Source of the DNA: Litorilituus sp.
Lineage (GTDB): Bacteria; Pseudomonadota; Gammaproteobacteria; Enterobacterales; Alteromonadaceae
NCBI GenBank assembly: GCA_030754235.1
Contig: JASMAS010000066.1
Location: 1 to 64,000, forward strand
Length of the DNA stretch: 64,000 nt
Direction of reading: 5' to 3'
A program made the translations under genes and the position numbers. The stretch's first letter is position 1. The number at the start of each line of letters is the position of its first letter. The notes beneath the pieces are model-generated. The model saw only the letters and a list, made by a program, of their open reading frames with translations. It was not told the origin of the DNA and ran no database searches. This document shows positions 9,908-19,419 of this stretch, piece by piece.

Positions 9908-11164
9908 TTAATGTTTTCTTGCGTACTCTTCAACTTGTTGCCAAACACGCATAATATTGCCTGAAAGTAGTTTTTCTATATCCATTTCGCTATAACCTCG
10001 CTCCAATAAACCCGTAATAAGGTTTGGATAGCTGGCAACATCTTTTAGTGTCTCTGGCAAAATACCGCTAACACCATCAAAGTCTGAACCTATACCTACA
10101 TGGTCGATACCTACTAAATTAATCACATGTTCAAAGTGGTCAAGAACAAGCGCTAATGTACCCACATCATATGGGGTGTTTTGTTCATAAGTTTTTTCAA
10201 AAGCATTGATTTTCGCGGTATCTGTTGCTAACTCTTCATTTAGGTTATTTTCTTTAATGTAGTTAGCTTTAGCAACGTTATAAGCAGCACTTTGCTCCCG
10301 AAATTTTTGTGAGGTAAAAATGCCACTAAATGTCATTTGGATGACCCCACCATTTTTTGCCAATAGCTTAATCATGTCATCTGACATATTACGTTCAAAC
10401 CCAGGAGTAAAATGCCTGGCCGAAGAATGAGAGGCAATCACGGGCACTTTACTTAATTGCATCACTTGATAAAAGGCTTGATCAGACACATGAGAAATGT
10501 CGACCATTACACCGATATTATTCATTGCTATTATTAATTCTTTACCAAAATCCGTTAACCCTTGTGCAGGCTTGTTTTCATCATATGAAGAGTCTGATAT
10601 ATGATTAGTTTTAGAGTGTGCCAAAGTAATGTAACGTATGCCGCGGTTATAGAAGTGCTGTAAATTAGCTAGTTCGCCCTCAATGGCACTGCCATTTTCC
10701 ATCCCCATAGGCAGTGAAATAATCCCCTTAGCAAAGTTTTCTTTAATCTGTACTGTAGAGTATGCTAAAGCAAATTTATCTGGAGATTGTTTAACTATAT
10801 TTTCGACATCATCTATTAATTTATTGGCAAGGGCTTTACTTCCCCCTGTTTTTTGTAATTTAGCGGGGATATAAATAGACATAAAAGGTGCATTTAAACC
10901 GCCTTTAACAGCTCTTGGATAATCAAAATCTCCTTCTTGGGTCGCAAGACTGACATCTTCAAATTTGTGTTCTAAGCGATAAGGTACATCAATATGAGTG
11001 TCAATAATGAGGGTGTTTTGCGCTATTTTTTCAGCTTGCTCAACGAGAGTCATGGTTTTTACGTTAAGTTCTTTTTTAGGGGCTACATTATCACCACAAG
11101 CTGTTATAGCTATGCCAGAGTATAGTGCAACAAGTAAAAGCTTATTGAAGTGGAAACGTTTCAT
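9908..11164 (-). CDS. Membrane dipeptidase (peptidase family M19), lipoprotein
   Basis: Zinc dipeptidase of the renal-dipeptidase family, which cleaves dipeptides including ones with a C-terminal D-residue. A lipoprotein signal runs through residues 1-22 with Cys23 in the lipobox ITAC, so the enzyme should be tethered on the periplasmic side. Metal-binding His57 and Asp59 are in DTHIDVPYR. Later motifs are GMENGSAIEG, LAHSKTNHISDSSYD, DISHVSDQAF and VIASHSSARHF, followed by GIGSDFDGV. All expected ligands are present in its 418 residues. It lies 54 bases downstream of hemH on the same strand, so it may be the last gene of the ccmF-hemH transcript, though no functional tie is evident. Confidence 0.9.
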   Translation of the reverse strand: MKRFHFNKLLLVALYSGIAITACGDNVAPKKELNVKTMTLVEQAEKIAQNTLIIDTHIDVPYRLEHKFEDVSLATQEGDFDYPRAVKGGLNAPFMSIYIPAKLQKTGGSKALANKLIDDVENIVKQSPDKFALAYSTVQIKENFAKGIISLPMGMENGSAIEGELANLQHFYNRGIRYITLAHSKTNHISDSSYDENKPAQGLTDFGKELIIAMNNIGVMVDISHVSDQAFYQVMQLSKVPVIASHSSARHFTPGFERNMSDDMIKLLAKNGGVIQMTFSGIFTSQKFREQSAAYNVAKANYIKENNLNEELATDTAKINAFEKTYEQNTPYDVGTLALVLDHFEHVINLVGIDHVGIGSDFDGVSGILPETLKDVASYPNLITGLLERGYSEMDIEKLLSGNIMRVWQQVEEYARKH

Positions 11165-11218
11165 GTACCGGCCTTTTTATTGTTATGAGTATATTTTTAT
11201 TTGACAAAAATAGAGGGC

Positions 11219-12286
11219 TTAAAAAAAGCTGTTAATTTTTGGCGTTAAGATCTCTACAATAGCATCAATATGATCATCGCGGTCATTTAATGCGCTAATG
11301 TAGTGGTATTGCTCACCACCAGCTTGCATGAAGATATCTCGATTTTCACACTCTAACTCTTCCAGTGTTTCGAGACAATCAGCACTAAATGCAGGACTTA
11401 AAATAGCAATATGTTTATCCCCTTTTTGAGGTAAATTTTCTAAGGTTTCATCAGTATAAGGCTGTAACCAAGCTGCCTTTCCAAAACGCGATTGAAAAGT
11501 CATCATGATGCTATCACTTTCAAAATCTAATGGGCGAGTTAATAGTTCTTGTTTAAGCAGCTCTGTTGTTTGTTGGCAGAAATCATAATAAGGATCACCC
11601 CATAAATAAAACTGCTCCGGCATACCATGATATGAAAGCACCAGTTTGTCCGGTTTTCCAAACTGCTTAACATGCTCTGTTACAGTATTAGCTAATGCAC
11701 AGATATACTTAATATGACGATGATAAGTATTCACAAAGTGGAGACTGGGAATATAGCGCCAGGTTTGTAATTCAACACTTACCGCATCAAAAGTGGAAGC
11801 AGTTGTAGGGCCTGCATATTGAGGGTATAAAGGTAATACCACAAGATGCTCTACCCCTTGCTGCTGAAACTTTTTTAGCACACTGCTAATTGATGGTTCA
11901 CCATAACGCATGGCAAAATCAACACTCACTTTGTCACCGTATTGCTTAGAAAGCTGCGTTGCTACTTTATTTTTTTGCGCTTTACTAATAACCAATAGTG
12001 GCGCACCTTCTTCAGTCCATACACTCTGGTAAAGTTTTGCCGATTTTTTGGGACGAAAGCGTAAAATAATACCGTGCAATATAATAAACCAAATAATTCT
12101 CGGTATTTCAACAACACGAGGATCAGATAAAAACTGACGGAGATATTTTCGCACTGCGCCCGTTGTTGGTTGCTCTGGTGATCCTAAATTAGTAAGTAAG
12201 ACACCGACATTGCTTTGCTTTCTTATCTTTTGAACCATTTTTGGGTTGTTGGAAGAAGAGGCTTTGGCACTAAAACGTGATTTCAT
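11219..12286 (-). CDS. hemH: Ferrochelatase
   Basis: Inserts Fe2+ into protoporphyrin IX, the last step of heme b synthesis. It has 355 residues. The core starts VGVLLTNLGSPEQP after a 26-residue polar leader. The catalytic His is in LVLSYHGMPE (His220), and the C-terminal acidic helix contains DCLETLEELECENRDIF with the conserved Glu residues. The gene starts 8 bases after the ccmI stop and is probably translated from the same mRNA as ccmF-G-H-I. This joins heme supply to cytochrome c maturation. The N-terminal leader is longer than in many homologues, and an internal ATG (residue 17) is a possible alternative start. Confidence 0.95.
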   Translation of the reverse strand: MKSRFSAKASSSNNPKMVQKIRKQSNVGVLLTNLGSPEQPTTGAVRKYLRQFLSDPRVVEIPRIIWFIILHGIILRFRPKKSAKLYQSVWTEEGAPLLVISKAQKNKVATQLSKQYGDKVSVDFAMRYGEPSISSVLKKFQQQGVEHLVVLPLYPQYAGPTTASTFDAVSVELQTWRYIPSLHFVNTYHRHIKYICALANTVTEHVKQFGKPDKLVLSYHGMPEQFYLWGDPYYDFCQQTTELLKQELLTRPLDFESDSIMMTFQSRFGKAAWLQPYTDETLENLPQKGDKHIAILSPAFSADCLETLEELECENRDIFMQAGGEQYHYISALNDRDDHIDAIVEILTPKINSFF

Positions 12287-12294
12287 TTTTTATA

Positions 12295-13587
12295 TTACTC
12301 TACCAAATCATTAATAATTAGATGTATAATTTCAGTATTGTTTACTAACACACCAAGTGTTTCACCTTTGAAATCCCCTGGTTTTATACCGGCACTACCT
12401 TGGTTAGACACAATAGCAAAAAGATGTACTGTTTCAACACTCGATAAATTATTCTCAGCTGTCATAGCTTGATCATTGTTAAGGGTGACCACTTTGGGTA
12501 AATCACTAGCCATTAATTTAACCGCAGCTAATGGCATACGCTGGCCATCAGAAGGTAAAGCATAGACAAACACAACTTTATCTTCGCCTAATGCTAACTG
12601 TTGCTCAACTTCAGTTGATAAGCTGACACTTATTTTCAATTGTGGGCCTGATACATCAACAGCCTTTGGCGAACTAGTTGATTTTGGCTGAGCAAGACGT
12701 TTTTTAGCTTCTTTAACAGCCTCTTCTATGGCGGCAATATTCACCTCTGGTCTATTGTCATCAATAATACGTTGCCAATACTGTATAGCTTCTGGGAATT
12801 GTTGGGACATAAAATGATGCATACCTAGTAAAATATTCGTTGACGGATCATTAGCATCTAAAGCCAGTGCTCTATCAATCAAGCTTTTCACATGCTCATC
12901 AATTTGTTGACCATGCTGATAATAACTCGCTTGCGCAATTGCACCAAGTAGTTCTGCATGCTCGCCTTCAATACGAATAACTTGCTCATAAGCATGAATA
13001 GCTAAATTATAACTGCCAGCGCTAACTAAGGTTTGCGCTAAATTATGCCAAGCTTTACTATCATCAGGGTTATCATCAATATGCCTTTGTAATTCCTTTA
13101 TATAATCATGCATTTGCTTTTGACGCAGCTGCTCTTGCTGATCAGCTGACATGTTTTGCTGCATATTGTGACTAGCAATAGGGGTAGTAATTAAGCCATC
13201 TAATGTACCTTGCTTTAAATATAAGCACACAGAAAACACCACCACAAAAAGCGATAGAGATACTGGCCAAATAGCACCCAACGATTTGCTAGCGTTTGGT
13301 ATTACTTTAGGTTGCTCTGCAGTTTTAATATCTTGCAGTAAGCTACTATCAAGTTCTGCTAACAAGTATTGATAATTTTCTTCGTCAATCCTCCCCTCTT
13401 TAAAGTCTTTTTCTATTTCAGCTTTATGTTCGTGATACAACTCAATATTAGTTTGTGCTCTCACACCCTGTTGTGCGCTAGCAACCTGTGCTGCTCGCTG
13501 TTGAGTTTTATCTTGTTTGAAATATGGTAACCAAATTATCGATAACAGCATGATAATAAAAGCGAGAAGGATAAATACTATTTCCAT
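12295..13587 (-). CDS. ccmI: Cytochrome c maturation protein CcmI (apocytochrome chaperone)
   Basis: Membrane protein with a periplasmic TPR domain that presents unfolded apocytochrome c to the CcmF/H heme ligation complex. It has 430 residues. An N-terminal transmembrane helix (about residues 2-22) is followed by a charged cytoplasmic loop with ELYHEHKAEIEKDFKEG, a second helix near residues 110-125, then TPR-like repeats (KAWHNLAQTLVSAGSYNLAIHAYEQ and following). The C-terminal domain, from about residue 315, contains ISVSLSTEVEQQLALGEDKVVFVYA, typical of the CycH C-terminal region. It follows ccmH by 9 bases and precedes hemH by 8 bases. Confidence 0.92.
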   Translation of the reverse strand: MEIVFILLAFIIMLLSIIWLPYFKQDKTQQRAAQVASAQQGVRAQTNIELYHEHKAEIEKDFKEGRIDEENYQYLLAELDSSLLQDIKTAEQPKVIPNASKSLGAIWPVSLSLFVVVFSVCLYLKQGTLDGLITTPIASHNMQQNMSADQQEQLRQKQMHDYIKELQRHIDDNPDDSKAWHNLAQTLVSAGSYNLAIHAYEQVIRIEGEHAELLGAIAQASYYQHGQQIDEHVKSLIDRALALDANDPSTNILLGMHHFMSQQFPEAIQYWQRIIDDNRPEVNIAAIEEAVKEAKKRLAQPKSTSSPKAVDVSGPQLKISVSLSTEVEQQLALGEDKVVFVYALPSDGQRMPLAAVKLMASDLPKVVTLNNDQAMTAENNLSSVETVHLFAIVSNQGSAGIKPGDFKGETLGVLVNNTEIIHLIINDLVE

Positions 13588-13596
13588 AATAATGCG

Positions 13597-14118
13597 TTAC
13601 TCTTTATTGGCTGTCGAAGAGGTTGAACTAGAATTCGAGTCAGCGTGATCAGCTAACAATTTTTTTAGTTTTTCTTGTTGAGTACTGTTTAATACCATAT
13701 TTTCCTGAGTAACTGTTTTTTTACGTAAAATAACAATCACAACAATAACACCAATAAAAATTAATAACGCAGGACCAAACCAAAGAATATAGGTAACACT
13801 AGAAACCCGGGGGCGGTATAAAACAAACTCACCGTAGCGTGCTACCATAAAATCAACCACTTCACTGTCTGCTTTACCCTGCTGAAGCAGTTCATATAAC
13901 TCTTTACGTAAGTCTGATGAAATGGGTGAATTAGAGTCAGCTAAATTTTGATTTTGACATTTAGGACATCGTAATTCTTTACTTAACGCTTGAAATCGTA
14001 CCTTGGTGATTTCATCTTTAAATTCAAATGTTTCAACAGGGCTTGCCTGTACTACACTACAAAAAAGCCCCAATATATTAATCACTAAAATGGGTAATAA
14101 CACTCTCATTATCATCAC
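13597..14118 (-). CDS. ccmH: Cytochrome c maturation thiol protein CcmH
   Basis: Membrane-anchored thiol-disulfide protein that reduces the CxxCH motif of apocytochromes before heme ligation. It has a signal sequence, the conserved LRCPKCQ motif (Cys51 and Cys54) and the three-helix segment NSPISSDLRKELYELL. A C-terminal transmembrane helix is near residues 106-128. It is the CcmL/CcmH-N type, and the TPR part seen fused in E. coli CcmH is here the separate ccmI. The first possible start is GTG (14118), which overlaps the last base of the ccmG stop codon; ATG at 14115 or 14109 are alternatives. All lie within reach of the AAGG upstream, so the start is unsettled. Confidence 0.93.
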   Translation of the reverse strand: MMIMRVLLPILVINILGLFCSVVQASPVETFEFKDEITKVRFQALSKELRCPKCQNQNLADSNSPISSDLRKELYELLQQGKADSEVVDFMVARYGEFVLYRPRVSSVTYILWFGPALLIFIGVIVVIVILRKKTVTQENMVLNSTQQEKLKKLLADHADSNSSSTSSTANKE

Positions 14119-14666
14119 TACTTACCTTGCTGCTGTTCAGACATTATTTGCTTGATTAACGGCTCAAACTCTTTACGCCAAGTGCGGGTATCAATAGCGC
14201 CAGCAAAACGTTTTCTGATCACACCATGATGGTCAATAACAAACGTCTCTGGTGCACCGAAAACACCTAAATCTAATCCTAAAGTGCCATATTCATCAAA
14301 AATGGAAAACTGATAGGGGTCTTTATATTGAGTTAACCATTGTTGGGCCGCCAGACGGTCATCTTTATAATTTAAACCGTAAAGTGTCACTTTAGGGTTT
14401 TTAGCCAGTTCAACTAAATAGGGGTGCTCATATTTGCAAGTTGGACACCATGTTGCCCAAACATTTAAGAGTACGATATTTCCTAGCAAATCAGCTTTAG
14501 TAACCGTTTTTTCAGCCTCTTTTAAAGTGGATAAAGTAAATTCTGGCATAGTTTTACCCACGAGTGCTGAAGGCATATCTTGTGGATTTAATGATAAACC
14601 TCGATACAAGACTCCCCCCAAGAAGATAACTAAAATCAGCGGTAAAAAACGGATGACTACATTCAT
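14118..14666 (-). CDS. ccmG: Thiol:disulfide interchange protein CcmG/DsbE
   Basis: Periplasmic thioredoxin-like protein, membrane anchored, that passes reducing power from DsbD/CcdA to CcmH or apocytochrome c. Its 182 residues comprise one N-terminal transmembrane helix and a thioredoxin fold with the active site WATWCPTCKYEHP (Cys74, Cys77), which is diagnostic of DsbE. GVFGAPETFVIDHHG follows, containing the cis-Pro region. The ATG begins immediately after the ccmF stop, and its own stop overlaps the ccmH start, so ccmF, G and H are translationally coupled. Confidence 0.95.
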   Translation of the reverse strand: MNVVIRFLPLILVIFLGGVLYRGLSLNPQDMPSALVGKTMPEFTLSTLKEAEKTVTKADLLGNIVLLNVWATWCPTCKYEHPYLVELAKNPKVTLYGLNYKDDRLAAQQWLTQYKDPYQFSIFDEYGTLGLDLGVFGAPETFVIDHHGVIRKRFAGAIDTRTWRKEFEPLIKQIMSEQQQGK

Positions 14667-16703
14667 TTAAGATAACTCCGAAATGGCTTGGGTATGAGGC
14701 TTGACTTGAATAGCGTTCGCCCCGTGCTTATTGTAACTTGTACGTTTAGCACGATAACGCTTATCTAACATAGACAAAACCCCTCCGAGTGCCATCAATA
14801 ATGCGCCTAACCAAATCCAACGAACAAAAGGTTTGTAATGTACACGAATAGCCCATGAACCACCTTCAAGAGGGTCGCCAAGAGCAACATAGATATCACG
14901 GAACAAACCGCCATCAATGCCCGCCTCTGTCATGCCCATGGTTTGTACTTTATAAGCTCGGCGCTCAGGTTTTAACAAAGCAACAAAGTCATTGTTGCCA
15001 TCAGCATTAACTTTATAGACCTTTAGCTGACCTTGTTCGGCACTATAGTTAGGCCCTTCAACACGCTTTATACCCGTAAACTCAATTTCATAACCTGATA
15101 CTTCAACACGTTCATGGGTAGCCATTCTGACATTGGTTTCACTTTCATAATTAGATACTAACGTGACACCAACAATGGTAACGGCGATACCGGCATGAGC
15201 AATGGCCATCCCCCAATGACTTCGACTGGGCTGAGTGTTATTGCGATATTGATTTACAATATCTTTAGCTACAACTAAAAATACCCAGATGGCTAAAATC
15301 ATACCGAGAGAAACGGTTAAATCAAAGGCTCCGCCATACATAACAGGGAAAAGCAAACCCAAGACAATACTAAGCAAAGAAGGCTTAAACAGTTGCTTAC
15401 GTAGCTCACCTTTTTTCGCTTTTTTCCAACGAATAAGCGGACCTATCCCCATGACAAAAAACAAAAAACTCATTATAGGCACAAAAACCGCATTAAAATA
15501 TGGTGGGCCTACCGAAATTTTCCCATACCCTAGAGCATCGACAAATAACGGATATAAGGTGCCTAATAATACAGTGGTTGCAGCCACCACAAGCACAATA
15601 TTACATAGCAGTAATGCGGTTTCGCGCGAGTAAAGTGCAAAACGACTAAAGCTTGCCACATTGGTTGCCCTAAAGGCGTATAAAGTTAATGAACCACCCA
15701 CGGTGATAGCAAGTAAGATTAAAATAAAAACACCACGTGAAGGGTCTGCAGCAAAAGAATGTACTGAAGTAATCACACCAGAGCGCACTAAAAATGTTCC
15801 CAGTAAACTTAAACTGAAGGCGAAAATAGCTAATAATACCGTCCAGTTTCTAAACGTACCGCGCTTTTCAGTTACAGCTAACGAGTGAATAAGTGCCGTG
15901 CCAACAAGCCAGGGCATAAAAGAGGCGTTTTCAACAGGATCCCAAAACCACCACCCCCCCCAGCCAAGTTCGTAGTATGCCCACCAGCTGCCTAATGCAA
16001 TCCCTAAGGTTAAGAACATCCAAGCACCTAAAGTCCATGGACGAGACCAACGCGCCCAAGCAGCATCCATTTTCCCAGACATTAATGCTGCAACAGCAAA
16101 AGCAAAAGCAACAGCAAAACCTACATAGCCCAAATATAATAACGGTGGATGAATAATTAAACCGACATCTTGCAATAAAGGGTTTAAATCACGCCCTTCC
16201 ATCGGTACATTTGGCCATAAACGGTCAAACGGGTTTGATGTTAATAAGGTAAAAGCAATAAATCCTACTGCTATCATGCCCATAATAGCGAGTACACGAG
16301 CTATAAATTCTTGCTCGATATCTTTTGAAAACAAGGCAACAGCCATACTCCAAGCTGTTAATGAGAACACCCAAAGCAGTAAAGAGCCTTCATGTCCTCC
16401 CCATACCGCACTTATTTTAAAGTAATAAGGTAAAAGCGTATTTGAATGACTTGCGACATATTTAATAGAGAAGTCATCGACCACAAAACTGTACGCTAAA
16501 ATGAGTATACTTATTGCTGTAAAAGCAAATAGTCCAAAAGTTAAAGGCTTGGCATAAGACATTAACTTTTGCTGTGCGCTATACACGCCCAACAAAGGCA
16601 CAATACTTAAACATATAGCAAAAGCTAAGGCAAAAACTAATGCAAAATGACCTAGTTCGGGGATCAGTTGAGGCATTATTTTTACTAACGTATCAAGTAT
16701 CAT
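14667..16703 (-). CDS. ccmF: Heme lyase CcmF
   Basis: Large polytopic membrane protein that attaches heme from holo-CcmE to reduced apocytochrome c. It has 678 residues and about 15 hydrophobic segments. The tryptophan-rich heme-binding WWD loop (WGGWWFWDPVENASF) is at about residues 248-262, and conserved periplasmic His residues are present (for example HPPLLYLGYVG near 185 and AHAG later). The large C-terminal periplasmic domain ends before a last helix. It is the first gene of ccmF-G-H-I-hemH and faces away from ccmA, with about 300 bases between them. Confidence 0.96.
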   Translation of the reverse strand: MILDTLVKIMPQLIPELGHFALVFALAFAICLSIVPLLGVYSAQQKLMSYAKPLTFGLFAFTAISILILAYSFVVDDFSIKYVASHSNTLLPYYFKISAVWGGHEGSLLLWVFSLTAWSMAVALFSKDIEQEFIARVLAIMGMIAVGFIAFTLLTSNPFDRLWPNVPMEGRDLNPLLQDVGLIIHPPLLYLGYVGFAVAFAFAVAALMSGKMDAAWARWSRPWTLGAWMFLTLGIALGSWWAYYELGWGGWWFWDPVENASFMPWLVGTALIHSLAVTEKRGTFRNWTVLLAIFAFSLSLLGTFLVRSGVITSVHSFAADPSRGVFILILLAITVGGSLTLYAFRATNVASFSRFALYSRETALLLCNIVLVVAATTVLLGTLYPLFVDALGYGKISVGPPYFNAVFVPIMSFLFFVMGIGPLIRWKKAKKGELRKQLFKPSLLSIVLGLLFPVMYGGAFDLTVSLGMILAIWVFLVVAKDIVNQYRNNTQPSRSHWGMAIAHAGIAVTIVGVTLVSNYESETNVRMATHERVEVSGYEIEFTGIKRVEGPNYSAEQGQLKVYKVNADGNNDFVALLKPERRAYKVQTMGMTEAGIDGGLFRDIYVALGDPLEGGSWAIRVHYKPFVRWIWLGALLMALGGVLSMLDKRYRAKRTSYNKHGANAIQVKPHTQAISELS

Positions 16704-17000
16704 TTACTTCTCCGAAAACATTATTAACAGGCAGAATGAGAGCCCTAGAACACTTACTTAAAAAAATACAGCGCAATTCTAGCATACTTTTTTCCATCAA
16801 AAGGCGAATAACTGAGTTCAAAAGACTTTGTTAATTGTTTCCTAATGTTACAATTTTATCCACAGTATTTATTATTAGATTTTAATGGCATTATGCTATG
16901 ATATCGACAATGTTAAAAAAACGATATAAGTCAACAAAATATTACCTGCCATCCGTTAATATTTACTCGATTTAAAAATAACACAAGAGTATTCATTCCT
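16704..17000. other. Divergent promoter region between ccmF and ccmA
   Basis: About 300 bases contain no gene and must carry the promoters of both halves of the cytochrome c maturation locus. It includes one perfect DnaA-box nonamer (TTATCCACA, 16856-16864), which I take as chance because no cluster of boxes accompanies it. I could not identify an Fnr or Crp site. Confidence 0.5.
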
Positions 17001-17678
17001 TTGTCAGCAACTCATTCTAAAAACGTGCAGCCTTCATTACTTAGTGCGACAAATTTAACCTGTATTCGCGAAGAGCGCCTGCTATTCGACCAAATAAACA
17101 TTGCCATTAATCGTGGTGATATTGTTCAAGTTGAAGGCCCTAATGGTTCAGGCAAAACAAGTTTACTCCGCATTTTATCAGGTTTATCTCAACCTTATGA
17201 AGGGCAAGTGCTTTTTAATGGACAACCTATTAATGATTGCCGAGAAGAGTTCCATCAAAACTTACTCTACTTAGGACACTTACCTGGGGTAAAGGGCGAA
17301 ATGAGCGCTCAAGAAAATTTACACTTTACCCTTGCTTTACACGGTATGATTAACACTGATAGTACAATTAAAAACACGCTTGAGCATGTAAACTTAATGG
17401 GGTTTGAAGATAGTTTAGCTTCACACTTAAGTGCTGGTCAACACAGACGTATTTCACTCGCGCGCTTATATCAATCAAAAGCACGGATTTGGATTTTAGA
17501 CGAACCTTTTACCGCCATAGACAAACAGGGGGTAAATGCCCTTGAGCAATTATTTAAAGCACACATAGCACAAGGGGGTTGTGTTATTCTGACCACGCAT
17601 CAAGACCTACTTACTTTTCCTGCAGAGCAAGTAAAAAAAATAGCCTTAGACTATACCTTTGATAGTGATGATGAATAA
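17001..17678 (+). CDS. ccmA: Heme exporter ATP-binding protein CcmA
   Basis: ABC ATPase of the CcmABCD complex. ATP hydrolysis releases heme-loaded CcmE from CcmC. The 225 residues include Walker [10 protein letters not shown] (about 46-54), signature [14 protein letters not shown] and Walker B IWILDEPF, followed by the H-loop in ILTTHQD. No ATG fits the N-terminus. The open frame begins with TTG at 17001, about 11 bases after a weak AAGAG, and GTG at 17025 is another in-frame choice, so the exact start is uncertain. It opens the plus-strand operon ccmA-B-C-D-E. Confidence 0.94.
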   Translation: MSATHSKNVQPSLLSATNLTCIREERLLFDQINIAINRGDIVQVEGPNGSGKTSLLRILSGLSQPYEGQVLFNGQPINDCREEFHQNLLYLGHLPGVKGEMSAQENLHFTLALHGMINTDSTIKNTLEHVNLMGFEDSLASHLSAGQHRRISLARLYQSKARIWILDEPFTAIDKQGVNALEQLFKAHIAQGGCVILTTHQDLLTFPAEQVKKIALDYTFDSDDE

Positions 17679-17683
17679 TAACA

Positions 17684-18385
17684 ATGAATAAACCAAAGCC
17701 TCAAACTAATTTATCTTATCGCATGGTATTTTCTTTAATACTAATGCGTGACTTAACCATTGCTTTGCGCCACAAAGATGACATTATTAACCCGTTATTG
17801 TTTTTTGTTATCGTGGTCACCTTATTTCCATTGGGCATAGGGCCTGAGTCACAAACATTAAGTCGTATTGCTCCAGGTATCATTTGGGTTGCAGCATTGC
17901 TATCGACATTACTCTCTTTAGATAGGTTATTTAAATCAGACCATAGTGATGGCTCGCTAGAGCAAATGCTACTTAGCCCTCATCCAGTATTTATATTAGT
18001 ATTAGCCAAAATTATTGCTCATTGGTTATTAACCGGTTTACCGCTTATTTTGATTGCTCCCCTTTTAGCTGTGTTATTACACCTTAATGAGCAGAGTTAT
18101 GGCGCCTTAATGTTAACTCTTTTATTAGGTACACCTGTGCTAAGTTTGTTGGGTGCTATAGGTGTCGCCCTGACAGTCGGCATAAAGAAAGGTGGCGTGT
18201 TATTAAGTTTATTAGTACTACCTTTATATATCCCTGTATTAATTTTTGCCACTAGCGCAATTGATACCGCGGCACTTGGCTTACCTTATAACGGTCAACT
18301 TGCTATAATTGCTGCACTATTTTTTGGCTCATTAACGCTAGCACCTTTTGCCGTTGGCGCAGCATTAAAAGTCAGTACTAATTAG
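17684..18385 (+). CDS. ccmB: Heme exporter membrane protein CcmB
   Basis: Six-helix inner-membrane partner of CcmA in the holo-CcmE release complex. Its 233 residues begin with a polar stretch and the conserved LILMRDLTIALRHKDDIINPLLFF, then show family motifs RIAPGIIWVAALLS and DGSLEQMLLSP. Helices alternate with short loops to the C-terminus. It starts 5 bases after the ccmA stop and precedes ccmC by about 40 bases. Length and motifs are ordinary for the family. Confidence 0.95.
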   Translation: MNKPKPQTNLSYRMVFSLILMRDLTIALRHKDDIINPLLFFVIVVTLFPLGIGPESQTLSRIAPGIIWVAALLSTLLSLDRLFKSDHSDGSLEQMLLSPHPVFILVLAKIIAHWLLTGLPLILIAPLLAVLLHLNEQSYGALMLTLLLGTPVLSLLGAIGVALTVGIKKGGVLLSLLVLPLYIPVLIFATSAIDTAALGLPYNGQLAIIAALFFGSLTLAPFAVGAALKVSTN

Positions 18386-18424
18386 TATTAAAAATTAATA
18401 TCATAAAAATTGAGAGCATAGTTT

Positions 18425-19183
18425 ATGTGGAAATGGTTACACCCTTACGCTAATCCCGAAGTAAGTTATCACTTCGCCGGAAGAATGCTTCCTTGGTTCA
18501 CTGCCTTAGCAGCATTGTTATTATCAATTGGGCTAGTATGGGCATTGGCCTTTGCCCCTGCTGATTATCAACAAGGCGATAGCTTTCGTATTTTTTATTT
18601 ACATGTACCTGCCGCTTCACTTTCTATGGGTATCTATTTGGGCATGGCTATTGCAGCATTTACGTCGATAGTATGGCAATTAAAATTAGCCGATGCCTCA
18701 GCAGCGGCTATGGCACCTGTTGGCGCTGTTTTTACTACAATTGCTTTAATTACTGGAGCCGCATGGGGTAAGCCAATGTGGGGCACTTGGTGGATTTGGG
18801 ATGCAAGATTAACGTCTGAGCTTATTTTATTATTTTTATACCTTGGTGTAATGGCACTGCACAATGCTTTTGAAGATAAGCACTTAGCGGGTAAAGCGGC
18901 TGGTATTCTGACCTTAGTTGGGGTTATTAATGTACCCATTATTAAATATTCTGTGGAATGGTGGAATACTCTTCATCAAGGCTCTACAATCAGCAAAATG
19001 GGAAAACCTTCCATATCTACTGACATGTTGTGGCCATTTTTATTTTGCTTTCTTGGCTTTGTCATGTTGGTTGCCGCGATCATTTGTATTCGTTTTCGCA
19101 GTGAGGTGTTAGCACGCAACAGTATTCGTCCTTGGGTTCAAGTACTGGTAGCAACACAAGTAGCATCAAAGGAGAATAAATAA
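18425..19183 (+). CDS. ccmC: Heme export/handling protein CcmC
   Basis: Membrane protein of the heme-handling family that brings heme to CcmE. It has 252 residues and six helices, with the WWD motif WGTWWIWDARLTSE near residues 119-132 and conserved His residues in FYLHVPAA and VEWWNTLHQG that flank it in the periplasm. It is sufficient for heme attachment to CcmE in known systems. The last base of its stop codon is the first base of the ccmD start, so the two are coupled. Confidence 0.96.
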   Translation: MWKWLHPYANPEVSYHFAGRMLPWFTALAALLLSIGLVWALAFAPADYQQGDSFRIFYLHVPAASLSMGIYLGMAIAAFTSIVWQLKLADASAAAMAPVGAVFTTIALITGAAWGKPMWGTWWIWDARLTSELILLFLYLGVMALHNAFEDKHLAGKAAGILTLVGVINVPIIKYSVEWWNTLHQGSTISKMGKPSISTDMLWPFLFCFLGFVMLVAAIICIRFRSEVLARNSIRPWVQVLVATQVASKENK

Positions 19184-19419
19184 TGCAATTTGATAGTTTT
19201 AATGCATTTTTAGAAATGGGAGGCTACGGCTTTTATGTTTGGTTATCTTTTGGCTTTTCAACCGTCCTTATATTAGCACTGATTTTTAGCTCGGTTATGG
19301 GCCATAAAAGAGTAATTAATAATATTGTTATTCGCCAACAAAGAGAAAAGAAATTACGCCAAGCACGTAAAAGCAGAAAGAAAAATACGTTAAAACCATC
19401 TCAAGAGGTCTCACAATGA
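19183..19419 (+). CDS. ccmD: Heme exporter small subunit CcmD
   Basis: Small single-helix protein, 78 residues, that stabilises the CcmABC-CcmE complex and aids release of holo-CcmE. It has the usual layout: a short N-terminus with [13 protein letters not shown], one transmembrane helix (about residues 17-38) and a basic cytoplasmic tail with [17 protein letters not shown]. It overlaps ccmC by one base and ccmE by 4 bases. The family is short and variable, so gene order is part of the evidence. Confidence 0.92.
   Translation: MQFDSFNAFLEMGGYGFYVWLSFGFSTVLILALIFSSVMGHKRVINNIVIRQQREKKLRQARKSRKKNTLKPSQEVSQ

Noticed and set aside
16856-16864. Perfect DnaA-box nonamer TTATCCACA between ccmF and ccmA
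   Set aside because: It is single. No cluster of boxes, no 13-mers and no origin-linked gene (dnaA, dnaN, gidA) is nearby. One match is expected by chance in a window of this size.
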